NCBI GenBank assembly: GCA_022414725.1 | Contig: CM039462.1 | Location: 36,508,605-36,572,604, forward strand | Length of the DNA: 64,000 bases | Source of the DNA: Microglena sp. YARC | Taxonomy: Eukaryota > Chlorophyta > Chlorophyceae > Chlamydomonadales > Chlamydomonadaceae | Direction of reading: 5' to 3' | Shown: positions 20,063 through 27,998 of the stretch, piece by piece | Layout of the letters: each line of letters begins with the position of its first letter | Numbering within the stretch: position 1 is the stretch's first letter | Position numbers and translations under genes: made by a program | Notes under the pieces: generated by a model | Seen by the model: only the letters and a program-made list of their open reading frames with translations | Told to the model about the DNA's origin: nothing | Databases searched by the model: none

Positions 20063-21704
20063 TCAAATATTTCTGCTACATCTGGAATTATTGGGCACAT
20101 GCAGCGATATTTTCGCTTGAGCAAACTGAACACCAGCCGCCTCAGGATCCATCAAAAGCGTGCAGACATCGTCGTGATCTTCCTTGGCAACCGCTATCAA
20201 GGCCATGCTGTTGACAGAGTTCGCCCAGGCCCTGAACTCAATTCCAGCAACCTCTGGATCCCATGAGCAGCTTGCAGACATCTGAGTGACCTGCATTGGC
20301 AACCTCCCCAAAAGCCCAGCTGTGCGTAGAGTTCGCCCGGGCCCTGAACTCAAGTCCAGCCACCACTGGATCCATGAGCATCTTGCAGACATCTGAGTGA
20401 CCTTCCTTGGCAGCCGCCCACAAGGCCCTGCTGTCTCTAGAGTTCGCCCTGGCCCTGAACTCAATTCCAGCCACCGCTGGATCCATGAGCAGCTTGCAGA
20501 CATCTGCGCGACCTTCCTTGGCAGCCTCACACAATGCCCAGCTGTCTCTAGAGTTCGCCCTGGCCCTGTACTCAATTCCAGCCACCTCTGGATCCATCAG
20601 CAGCTTGCAGACATCTGCGTGACCTTCCTTGGCAGCCGCCATCAAGGCCATGCTGTTCATAGAGTTCGCCCTGGCCCTGTACTCAAGTCCAGCCACCTCT
20701 GGATCCATCAGCATCTTGCAGACATCTGCGTGACCTTCCTTTGCAGCCTCACACAAGGCCCAGCTGGCCATATGGTTCGCCCTGGCCCTATTCTCAAGTC
20801 CAGCCACCTCTGGATCCATGAGCAGCTTGCAGACATCTGCGTGACCTTTCGTTGTAGCCTCACACAAGGCCTTGCTGTCTCTAGAGTTCGCCCTGGCCCT
20901 AAACTCAATTCCAGCCACCTCTGGATCCATCAGCATCTTGCAGACATCTGCGTGACCTTCCTTGGCAGCCTCACACAATGCCCAGCTGGCGTTAGAGTTA
21001 GCCCTGGCCCTGAACTCAATTCCAGCCACATCTGGATCCATGAGCAGCTTGCAGACATCTGCGTGACCTGCATAGGCAGCCGCCCACAAGACCCAGCTGC
21101 CGCTAGTGTTCGCCCGGGCCCTATACTCAAGTCCAGCCACCGCTGGATCCATCAGCAGCTTGCAGACATCTGCGTGACCTTCGTTTGCAGCCGCCAACAA
21201 GTCCCTGCTGTCTCTAGAATTAGCCCTGGCCCTGAACTCAATTCCAGCCACCGCTGGATCCATCAGCAGCTTGCAGACATCTGCGTGACCTCCACCGGCA
21301 GCCAGCCACAATGCCCAGCTGTCGCTATAGTTCGCCCGGGCCCTGAACTCAAGTCCAGCCACCGCTGGATCCATGAGCAGCTTGCATACATCTGCGTGAC
21401 CTTCCTTGGCAGCCACATAGAGAAGCTTGTTTTCATTTTGGTTCGCCCTCGATTGTAAGACCCCGTTCACCTGTACAAGAGGATTGGACAACAAGCATGC
21501 TGCTAGAAGGTCTGCTCGCCCCCCTTTAGCCATCATCTCTCCAACTCGCTGTGGTGGTTGGATCAGTCCGGTAAGGGGCCATCCAGAAAATCTGTTGTGC
21601 AGAGTTTTACACACTAATACAATCTTTGGGTTGGAAGATAGTAGGGCAATACGATCAAGAATGTCAGGGGGAAACGTTAGGAATGATCGCGTGTGCGAAT
21701 GCAT
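20063..21704 (-). CDS. ANK-2: F-box-like/ankyrin-repeat protein
   Basis: The start is the Met of MHSHTRSFLTFPPDIL, because this MxSHTRS start is conserved in the whole family while codons upstream (to 21737) vary. An F-box-like helix segment (FPPDILDRIALLSSNPKIVL) is followed by VCKTLHNRFSGWPLTGLIQP and a linker (VGEMMAKGGRADLLAACLLS), then about 12 ankyrin-type units of 37 residues. A typical unit reads HADVCKLLMDPEVAGIEF, RARANS, then SRALWAAAKEG. The LW.AA.EGHADVC.LL helices fit ankyrin, but the unit is four residues longer than the usual 33. F-box/ankyrin proteins of giant viruses and poxviruses are thought to link targets to SCF ubiquitin ligases; that role is inferred here. One inserted C near 20262 shifts the last unit, which then reads into the 3' flank. 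Confidence 0.85.
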
Positions 21705-21743
21705 GTTCGATGAACATGTGTGTACAAACAAGCGCACAGGATG

Positions 21744-21753
21744 GTATAAATAA
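21744..21753 (-). promoter_or_regulatory. Conserved AT box upstream of ANK-2
   Basis: The sequence TATAAATAAA follows GGATGG at a fixed place, about 40-60 bp upstream of the MxSHTRS start, in ANK-2, -3, -4, -9, -10, -12 to -16 and, altered, in ANK-6 and -8. Constant position suggests a core promoter element, but it reads as TTTATTTATA on the coding strand, so a classical TATA box is not certain. Confidence 0.35.
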
Positions 21754-21866
21754 ACAATGAGTTGGGATAAGCCCTATAAACCCTGGGTTGCACTTGCCTG
21801 GTATGCAAGCGACAAGCGGTAATATGTAAGCGGCACTTGCCTGGCGGTATCTGCAAGCGGTACATA

Positions 21867-22034
21867 ATGGGTGTTCCTGCCACGCGGCGTTTTTTTTGAA
21901 TTTTCCAAGCAGAAGTTAGAGCCGTCCGAACGACTCACTCACTCGCCAACCAGAGATTTAGTTCTCCTTGGAATTGCGATTCCGACCAGACCAAGCTCCG
22001 AAAACAGTCAAAATACCTCCGGGAGGTAGGAACA
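21867..22034 (+). mobile_element. MITE-B copy (uninterrupted)
   Basis: About 168 bp from ATGGGTGTTCCTGCC (with a CACGCGG variant) to TCCGGGAGGTAGGAACA. It has inverted ends and the interior AAGCAGAAGTTAGAGCCGTC, which is the empty target site used by the Fanzor transposon at 24532. It has the same layout as MITE-A but a diverged interior. Confidence 0.75.
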
Positions 22035-22336
22035 AATGTACTGGTGCAAATTGTCAATACAACATATATTGTCTTCAGGAGATTGATTGACACAAAACAT
22101 TAAAGGACAGAAGTTACATCTTAAAAGTAGCCTGAAAAGTCAAAGTGCTGGCTCACATCGTGCGCATCAATAATAATTTTCAAAGAGTTTCCTGCCTCAT
22201 CATAATCAAATAATATTTCTGCTACATCTGGAATTATTCGGCACACGCAGCGAGAAAACTGAACACATTGCTGAAAAGTTTGAGGATAAATACATGCTCT
22301 ACGGTGGCAATAAACGTGTCTTTCCTAACACAAGAC

Positions 22337-22486
22337 CTAGCTGCTGTCAATATTCACAAGGGCCCTGTACTCGGGGCCAGTCGCCTCTGGATCCATCAAA
22401 AGCGAGCAGACATCTGCGTGACCTGCCTTGGCAGCCGCCCACAAGGCCATGCTGTCGATAGAGTTCGCCCTGCCCATGAGCTAAAG
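22337..22486 (-). pseudogene. Duplicated C-terminal ANK unit beyond the ANK-3 stop
   Basis: GCTGCTGTCAATATTCACAA and a 111-bp unit repeat the sequence at the true ANK-3 end (22487-22600), including a second copy of the stop-proximal segment. It shows that C-terminal units duplicate together with the 3' boundary. Confidence 0.6.
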
Positions 22487-24319
22487 TCAGCTGCTGTCAA
22501 GATTCACAAGGGCCCTGTACTCTGGGCAAGCCGCCTCTGGATCCATGAGCAGCTTGCAGACATCTGCGTGACCAGCCTTCGCAGCCTCAAACAAGGCCCA
22601 GCAGTCGCTAGAGTTCGCCCGGGCCCTGAACTCAAGTCCAGCCACCTCTGGATCTATCAGCAGCTTGTAGACATCTGCGTGACCTTCCTTGGCAGCCACA
22701 CTCAAGGCCCTGCTGTCGAAAGTGTTCGCCCTTGCCCTGAACTCAATTCCAGCCACCGCTGGATCCATCAGCAGCTTGCAGACATCTGCGTGACCTGCAT
22801 TGGCCGCCGCCCACAAGGCCCAGCTGTCGTTAGAGTTCGCCCTGGCCCTGAACTCAATTCCAGCAACCTCTGGATCCATCAGCAGCTTGCAGACATCGGC
22901 GTGACCTGCCTGTGCAGCCACCCTCAATGCCCAGCTGTCTCTAGAGTTCGCCCTGGCCCTGAACTCAAGTCCAGCCACCACTGGATCCATGAGCAGCTTG
23001 CAGACATCTGCATGACCTTCCTTTGCAGCCTCCCACAAGGCCCTGCTGGCGTTAGAGTTCGCCAAGGCCCTGAACTCAAGTCCAGCCACCACTGGATCCA
23101 TGAGCATCTTGCAGACATCTGCGTGACCTTCCTTTGCAGCCTCACACAAGGCCCAGCTGGCCTTTTGGTTCGCCCTGGCCCTTTTCTCAAGTCCAGCCAC
23201 CTCTGGATCCATGAGCAGCTTGCAAACATATGCATGACCTTTCGTTGCAGCCTCACACAAGGCCATGCTGTCTCTAGAGTTAGCCCTGGCCATGAACTCA
23301 ATTCCAGCCACCGCTGGATCCATGAGCAGCTTGCAGACATCTGCGTGACCTGCATAGGCAGCCTCACACAATGCCCAGCTGGCGTTAGAGTTCGCCCTTG
23401 CCCTGAACTCAATTCCAGCCACCTCTGGATCCATGAGCAGCTTGCAGACATCTGTGTGACCTTCCCTTGCAGCCGCCCACAATACCCAGCTGCCGCTAGT
23501 GTTCGCCCGGGCCCTATACTCAAGTCCAGCCACCTCTGGATCCATGAGCAGCTTGCAAACATCTGCCTGACCTTTCGTTGCAGCCGCCAACAAGGCCCTG
23601 CTGTCGCTAGAGTTCGCCCTGGCCCTGAACTCAATTCCAGCCACCTCTGGATCCATCAGCAGCTTGCAGACATCTGCGTGACCTGCCTTGGCAGCCTCAC
23701 ACAATGCCCAGCTGGCGTTATAGTTCGCCCTGGCCCTGAACTCAATTCCAGCCACCTCTGGATCCATCAGCAGCTTGCATACATCTGCGTGACCTTCCTT
23801 GGCAGCCGCCCACAAGACCCAGCTTTCGCTATAGTTCGCCCGGGCCCTATACTCAAGTCCAGCCACCTCTGGATCCATCAGCAGCTTGCAGACATCTGCA
23901 TGACCTTCCTTTGCAGCCTTCCACAATGCCCAGCTGTCTCTAGAGTTCGCCATGGCCCTGAACTCAAGTCCAGCCACATCTGGATCCATCAGCAGCTTGC
24001 AGACATCTGCGTGACCTTCCTTGGCAGCCACATAGAGAAGCTTGTTTTCATTTTGGTTCGCCCTCAATTGTAGGGCCCCCTTAACCTGTACAAGAGGATT
24101 GGACACCAAGCATACTGCTAGAAGGTCGGCGCGCCCCCCTTTCGCCAACATCTCTCCAACTCTCTGTGGTGGTTGGATCAGTCCGGTAAGGGGCCATCCA
24201 GAAAATCTGTTGTTCAGAGTTTTACACACTAATACAATCTTTGGGTTGGAAGAGAATATGGCAATACGATCAAGAATGTCATGGGGAAACGTTAGGAATG
24301 ATCGCGTGTGCGAATGCAT
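22487..24319 (-). CDS. ANK-3: F-box-like/ankyrin-repeat protein, intact
   Basis: One continuous frame of about 610 codons from the conserved Met (MHSHTRSFLTFPHDIL; a further in-frame extension reaches 24355). The F-box-like segment is FPHDILDRIAIFSSNPKIVL. Fourteen ankyrin-type units follow, some with substitutions at the usually fixed HADVC core (HTDVC, HAYVC, HADVY). It ends with the family C-terminus PEYRALVNLDSS. Three features argue that it is expressed: no break over 1.8 kb, a conserved start, and the AT box at 24361. Variation between units concentrates at the residues after RANS and in the first helix, where ankyrin proteins contact ligands. Confidence 0.9.
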   Translation of the reverse strand: MHSHTRSFLTFPHDILDRIAIFSSNPKIVLVCKTLNNRFSGWPLTGLIQPPQRVGEMLAKGGRADLLAVCLVSNPLVQVKGALQLRANQNENKLLYVAAKEGHADVCKLLMDPDVAGLEFRAMANSRDSWALWKAAKEGHADVCKLLMDPEVAGLEYRARANYSESWVLWAAAKEGHADVCKLLMDPEVAGIEFRARANYNASWALCEAAKAGHADVCKLLMDPEVAGIEFRARANSSDSRALLAAATKGQADVCKLLMDPEVAGLEYRARANTSGSWVLWAAAREGHTDVCKLLMDPEVAGIEFRARANSNASWALCEAAYAGHADVCKLLMDPAVAGIEFMARANSRDSMALCEAATKGHAYVCKLLMDPEVAGLEKRARANQKASWALCEAAKEGHADVCKMLMDPVVAGLEFRALANSNASRALWEAAKEGHADVCKLLMDPVVAGLEFRARANSRDSWALRVAAQAGHADVCKLLMDPEVAGIEFRARANSNDSWALWAAANAGHADVCKLLMDPAVAGIEFRARANTFDSRALSVAAKEGHADVYKLLIDPEVAGLEFRARANSSDCWALFEAAKAGHADVCKLLMDPEAACPEYRALVNLDSS

Positions 24320-24360
24320 GTTCGATGAACATGTTTGTACAATGCGTGCAAGCACAGGAT

Positions 24361-24418
24361 GGTATAAATAAATACTGAGTTGGGATAAACCCTATAAACC
24401 CTATAAACCCTGGGTTGC
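24361..24418. promoter_or_regulatory. AT box and ATAAACCCT repeats upstream of ANK-3
   Basis: TATAAATAAA at 24362-24371 is followed by three ATAAACCCT units (about 24389-24415) and GGGTTGCACTTG. The 9-bp unit varies from one to four copies between ANK spacers. It resembles a telomere repeat, but its 9-bp period is different. Confidence 0.35.
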
Positions 24419-24477
24419 ACTTGTCTGGCATGCAAGCGACAAGCGGCACTTGCCTGGCGGTATATGCAAGCGGTACA

Positions 24478-24531
24478 GAATGGGTGTTCCTTCCACCCGG
24501 CGATTTTTTTGAATTTTCCAAGCAGAAGTTA
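24478..24531 (+). mobile_element. MITE-B left half, split by the Fanzor transposon
   Basis: AATGGGTGTTCCTTCCACCC to AAGCAGAAGTTA. The element resumes at 27595 with TAGATCCGTCCGAACGAC and ends near 27713. The uninterrupted copy at 21867-22034 gives the pre-insertion sequence. Confidence 0.85.
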
Positions 24532-24564
24532 CACTCAGACCGGTCAATAATGTTACAGTATATT
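24532..24564 (+). repeat. Left terminal inverted repeat of the Fanzor transposon
   Basis: CACTCAGACCGGTCAATAAT then GTTACAGTATATTGA. TCAATA and TATTGA can also pair as a small internal stem. Matches the right end with several mismatches. Confidence 0.8.
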
Positions 24565-25366
24565 GAATCAATTACAATTCTCTATGTACAACTTGGACAG
24601 ACGGTCGATTGTGGTACACATGTACACATTGCTGCAAAGTTTGAGGAGAGTGGCTATACTTGCGAATGTAAGCCACATGACAGTCTCGAGGTGGATCTCA
24701 AACCCCACTAAAAAAGTGTACAACCGGAATAAACCTACAAAATCGGATGTGGTCATAGAGTTCTTAAAGGCGTCATTAAAAATAGATCCATTCACATCTC
24801 TTGCTGTTCTTCGTCATAAGGTAAAGGATGCTTTCGGATTTGAGGTATCAAAAGAATTGATTCGCGTTGTGATAAAAAGGCTTGGGCTCACAAAGAAAAA
24901 AGCAAAGTTCTTCTCCAGGCCTGATAACTTATATGAGAAAACCACGTCATTCATAAGCCAAAGGGAACGGTTAGAAGAGGAAGGGAGGACTTTTGTATCG
25001 ATCGACGAAACTTCATTTGGAAGACATACGAGAGACGTGTTTGGCTACTCACCAAAGGGAGAGCTACTGGTTGTACCGAGGTTGAGACCTAGGGTGACGA
25101 CAATGTCGGCACTTTGTCTTATTCAACAAGGAAAAGGAGACATTTATTTTAACATCAGGCAAGGGTCTTTTAACACGCATACTTTTGTTGAGTTTTTAGA
25201 AAATTTGGACTGTCCAACTGACACAGTAATTATACTTGACAACGTTTCTTTTCACCACTCCAAGAAGGTCAAAACACTTGCAGCTTCAAGGGGGTGGGAG
25301 CTCCTATACACTCCTCCCTACTCACCTTGGTTCAACCCAATAGAAGGGGTGTTCTCCAGGCTTTGA
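24563..25366 (+). CDS. Tc1/IS630-type DD34E transposase
   Basis: The enzyme would cut the transposon ends and join them to a TA target. Residues 25-50 hold a helix-turn-helix (LRRVAILANVSHMTVSRWIS). Residues 60-110 form a second DNA-binding segment (TKSDVVIEFLKASLKIDPFT). The DDE catalytic core follows: Asp148 in FVSIDETSFGRH, Asp226 in VIILDNVSFHH and Glu261 in PYSPWFNPIEGVF, with exactly 34 residues between the last two. The ORF stops after 267 codons, but homologous sequence continues to about 25440 (VKEKHVEAFFRKS), so one indel near 25363 has removed a C-terminal helix. The Met at 24563 is the first in frame and lies just inside the TIR. The Fanzor follows about 100 bp downstream. Confidence 0.88.
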   Translation: MNQLQFSMYNLDRRSIVVHMYTLLQSLRRVAILANVSHMTVSRWISNPTKKVYNRNKPTKSDVVIEFLKASLKIDPFTSLAVLRHKVKDAFGFEVSKELIRVVIKRLGLTKKKAKFFSRPDNLYEKTTSFISQRERLEEEGRTFVSIDETSFGRHTRDVFGYSPKGELLVVPRLRPRVTTMSALCLIQQGKGDIYFNIRQGSFNTHTFVEFLENLDCPTDTVIILDNVSFHHSKKVKTLAASRGWELLYTPPYSPWFNPIEGVFSRL

Positions 25367-25463
25367 GTTCTGTTAAAGAGAAACACGTAGAGGCTTTTTT
25401 TCGAAAGTCATTGAATACAATTTCTGGACCTTGATACAAGGAAATAGATACATTGTCTACTAA
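25367..25463 (+). other. Transposase 3' remainder and spacer before Fanzor
   Basis: Out-of-frame continuation of the transposase C-terminus to about 25440, then AAATAGATACATTGTCTACT before the Fanzor ATG. No separate promoter is recognised. Confidence 0.5.
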
Positions 25464-27524
25464 ATGGAGACGATAGTCAATAAAGAGCCTCCGGACAAGC
25501 GTACGCGACCGGACCGGGCGGCCAAAATTAAGGACAGGAAAAACGGCGAGGAGAACGTGGTAAAGTGTACACTGAGTCGAATCATAGCGGATAAGGACAA
25601 CAAGGACGTTATCACCAAGGTGATTAAGGAGCGGGTCGACAGCGTATCCAAGAGGACTTATCTTGCGGTGTTGCTGTGAACCGGATATTAAAAGAAGTCT
25701 TCGAGGGGGTACCAGATGCGCAACTTCACACTGTAAGTGTCCCTAGCGTCGACCAGAACTTCATTCGTCAGCTTATGGATGGGTCGAGACAGGCGCACAT
25801 GGAGACGAGGGACGCCACAGTCGAAAGGTTCTTTCACAACAACTATTGGTTTAGGGAGAAGATTGAGGGGCGCGAGGTAATTGTGAAAAAAGAAAACAAT
25901 ACGTGGGTGCCATCGCTCGCTACGATGGCGATCGAAACCTGTACAGCCACGCGTCGAAGAAGTACCTGACCAATTTCAATAACCACTACAGAGTCCATCT
26001 CTCCACATGGATCAAGAAGTTCGTTTACTCGAAGGAAAACAGGATCTTGGCCAAGGAGTTCAAAGATGAGCACGGCATTGACGAGACCGTATTCCACCGA
26101 TACCTCCTCTACGATATCCACTCTTGGGGAGTAAAGGAAGACCTCATAGCGATACATTCTCTCCTACCGGAGCGAACAAAAGATGTTGCTGAAGATTCAG
26201 CACTCGATCATCGGACGGGACGAGATCAACCGACAGTGGCTTAAGAGCGTTTCCAACAGCGCCAAGATGATCCGGTACAACGTCTTTATCAATCGATACC
26301 TCGAGGCCACAGAGGACGAGGGCTACGCCAAGCTGGTCAACATCGCTCCCATCCCAACAGTCAAGCACTCCTTCATCACGATAGACACCGACGGCCTACT
26401 GGGCGTCCTCAAGGACGTGGTCTCGTCGAGAGTCTCGAAAAGACGCTGACGAACAAGGAGCACTGGGAGTCGGTCTTCGATGTGGAAAACATCCGTTCTA
26501 CTGGGAAAGGTGTGTTTACATGCACCATAGACACTGACGGCGTAATGGCTTGTACCCACTTTCTTAGGGCCGAAAAGAAAAAGATTTCAATCAAGGACGA
26601 CGGAACGGCGATTAAGAAGCAGACCAAGACTCTCCGCGAGTTTTCCGAGTCCGACCCCAATGTGGTGGTCGTTGCAAACGACCCTGGCCGCTGCAACATT
26701 GCCTTTTTGACTTGGAAGAAAAATAAGGTCGAAGAAAAAGATAATGGGGGTAGGAAGAGGAAGAGCACTGCGAGTTCGGGAGGAAGAGACTCACGCGGGA
26801 GCGGTACTACGTTGAGAGCGGGGTCTTCAAATCTAGAGGTCCGACCAAGAAGTGGTTGTCTAACATCCAGGACTGCCTTGACGACCTGAAGGACAACAGT
26901 CCCAAGCGCACATCTCTAGAGTCGTTTGACGCTTACGTGACTGTAATGGTCAACCATTGGGATTCTCGATGGGGGGAGATGTCCAAGTCTCGGTGGGCGC
27001 GCGCAGCGCCTGCGGCTCTACGGTGGCAAGAAACGTGTCTTAGCACGCTTCTTCAACGAGGTCCAGGCGGATGTCGGTGAGAGGAAAACAATTGTCATCG
27101 CATACGGGTTCTTCTAAGTTTGCCCCTGGTGGCAAGGGTGAACTTTCTGTCCCTACAACGAGCGCGTTCAATGCGTTTAGAGACCGTTTCAAGGGGCGAG
27201 TTGCCGTCATTGACGAATTCCGTACCACAAAGATCTGGCACAAGGACAGCACCACCGTCCTCCAGAGTGTGCAATCCGAAAAAAAAAGGGCGCACGGTTC
27301 GAGGCTTGCTATGGTGCAGTTCCACCATGGAGAACAGCAAGTTGTTTGTAAACCGTGACCTAAATGCAGCCATTAACATCCACAATTGCTTTACAATGTA
27401 CCCAACCCGCCCCGGAATTCTTGCGAGGCCAAAGAAATATTGCAAACTGGAAGTTGTGGTAGGACGCACAATTGATTACAAGCTGACAGGTTCTTTACAG
27501 AACGCAGTGTCGAGCGAAGTGTAG
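25464..27524 (+). CDS. Fanzor: RNA-guided TnpB-family nuclease, frameshifted
   Basis: Total length about 686 codons, in the usual Fanzor range. The N-terminus (METIVNKEPPDKRTRPDRAA) is basic, and a conserved wedge/REC-like region continues through 25680-26440. RuvC-I is VVVANDPGRCNIAF (catalytic Asp codon 26680-26682). RuvC-II is VAVIDEFRTTK (Glu 27215-27217). RuvC-III is VNRDLNAAINI (Asp 27357-27359). No CxxC pair typical of the TnpB zinc ribbon is seen between II and III. Fanzors use an RNA derived from the element's 3' end to find and cut DNA and may favour element retention. At least five indels (near 25670, 25925, 26160, 26430, 26790-27000) split the frame. Copy 2 lacks some of these and has others, so each lesion is copy-specific or a read error. 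All three catalytic residues remain. Confidence 0.9.
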
Positions 27525-27594
27525 AAGATAAACACATACAAGAGGATTTTGGGGGACTCGGCATATTATGTAACATAATTCCCTTGTCCGAGTG
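27525..27594 (+). ncRNA. Candidate Fanzor guide-RNA scaffold (omegaRNA) at the 3' end
   Basis: The 70 nt between the Fanzor stop and the element end are identical in copy 2 (37178-37247), although the coding parts differ by many indels. They can fold: an outer stem ACTCGG (27556-27561) with CCGAGT (27588-27593), and an inner perfect stem ATTATG (27565-27570) with CATAAT (27574-27579). Known Fanzor guide RNAs overlap the 3' end of the gene and the terminal repeat, so the transcript may begin inside the ORF. The guide would then come from sequence after 27594. Confidence 0.5.
27563..27594 (-). repeat. Right terminal inverted repeat of the Fanzor transposon
   Basis: Read inward from 27594: CACTCGGACAAGGGAATTAT then GTTACATAATAT. 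It aligns with the left end over about 32 bp with gaps. TA follows at 27595-27596. Confidence 0.8.
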
Positions 27595-27998
27595 TAGATC
27601 CGTCCGAACGACTCACTTACTCGCCAACCAGAGATTTAGTTCTCCGTGGAATTGCGATTCCGACCAGACCATGCTCCGAAACCAGTCAAAATACCTCCGG
27701 GAGGCAGGAACAAATGTACTGGTGCAAATTGTCAAGAAAACAGATATTGTCTTCAAGAGACATTCAAGTTACATCTTAAAAGTAGCCTGAAAAGTCAAAG
27801 TGCTGGCTCACATCGTGCGCATCAATAATAATTTTCAAATAGTTTCCTGCCTCATCATAATCAAATAATATTTATGCTACATCTGGAATTATTGGGCACA
27901 CGCAGCGAGAAAACTGAACACATTTCTAAAAAGTTTGAGGAGAGTGGATAAATACATGCTATACGGTGGCAATAAACGTGTCTTTCCTAACACAAGAC
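27595..27998. other. MITE-B right half and ANK-4 3' flank
   Basis: No gene. The MITE-B remainder runs to about 27713 (CCTCCGGGAGGCAGGAACA), then come the GTGCTGGCTCACATCGTGCG and GCTACATCTGGAATTATTGG blocks, and the transposon scar TTTGAGGAGAGTGG (27938-27951) joined to CTATACGGTGGCAATAAACG before the ANK-4 stop. Confidence 0.7.

Larger units (their letters stand above)
21705..22336. other. Canonical ANK spacer (ANK-2 to ANK-3)
   Basis: No gene. From left to right: a conserved TATAAATAAA box (21744-21753, about 40 bp upstream of the ANK-2 start), ATAAACCCT units (21772-21790), MITE-B, a block with AGAAGTTACATCTTAAAAGT and GTGCTGGCTCACATCGTGCG, a GCTACATCTGGAATTATT block, and the transposon scar TTTGAGGATAAATACATGC next to CTCTACGGTGGCAA. 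The same order recurs in most spacers. Confidence 0.75.
24532..27594 (+). mobile_element. Fanzor-bearing Tc1/IS630-type DNA transposon, copy 1
   Basis: The 3,063-bp element is bounded by imperfect inverted ends: CACTCAGACCGG on the left and, read inward, CACTCGGACAAGGGAATTAT on the right, with a shared ATGTTACA further in. It is flanked by TA on both sides (24530-24531 and 27595-27596). The target is MITE-B, whose empty site (AGAAGTTAGAGCC) is visible elsewhere. It carries a DD34E transposase (24563-25366) and a Fanzor (25464-27524) in the same direction. Fanzors are known passengers of several eukaryotic and viral DNA transposons, including Tc1/mariner types. All the pieces needed to define an autonomous element are present, although both ORFs carry frameshifts. 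Confidence 0.92.
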
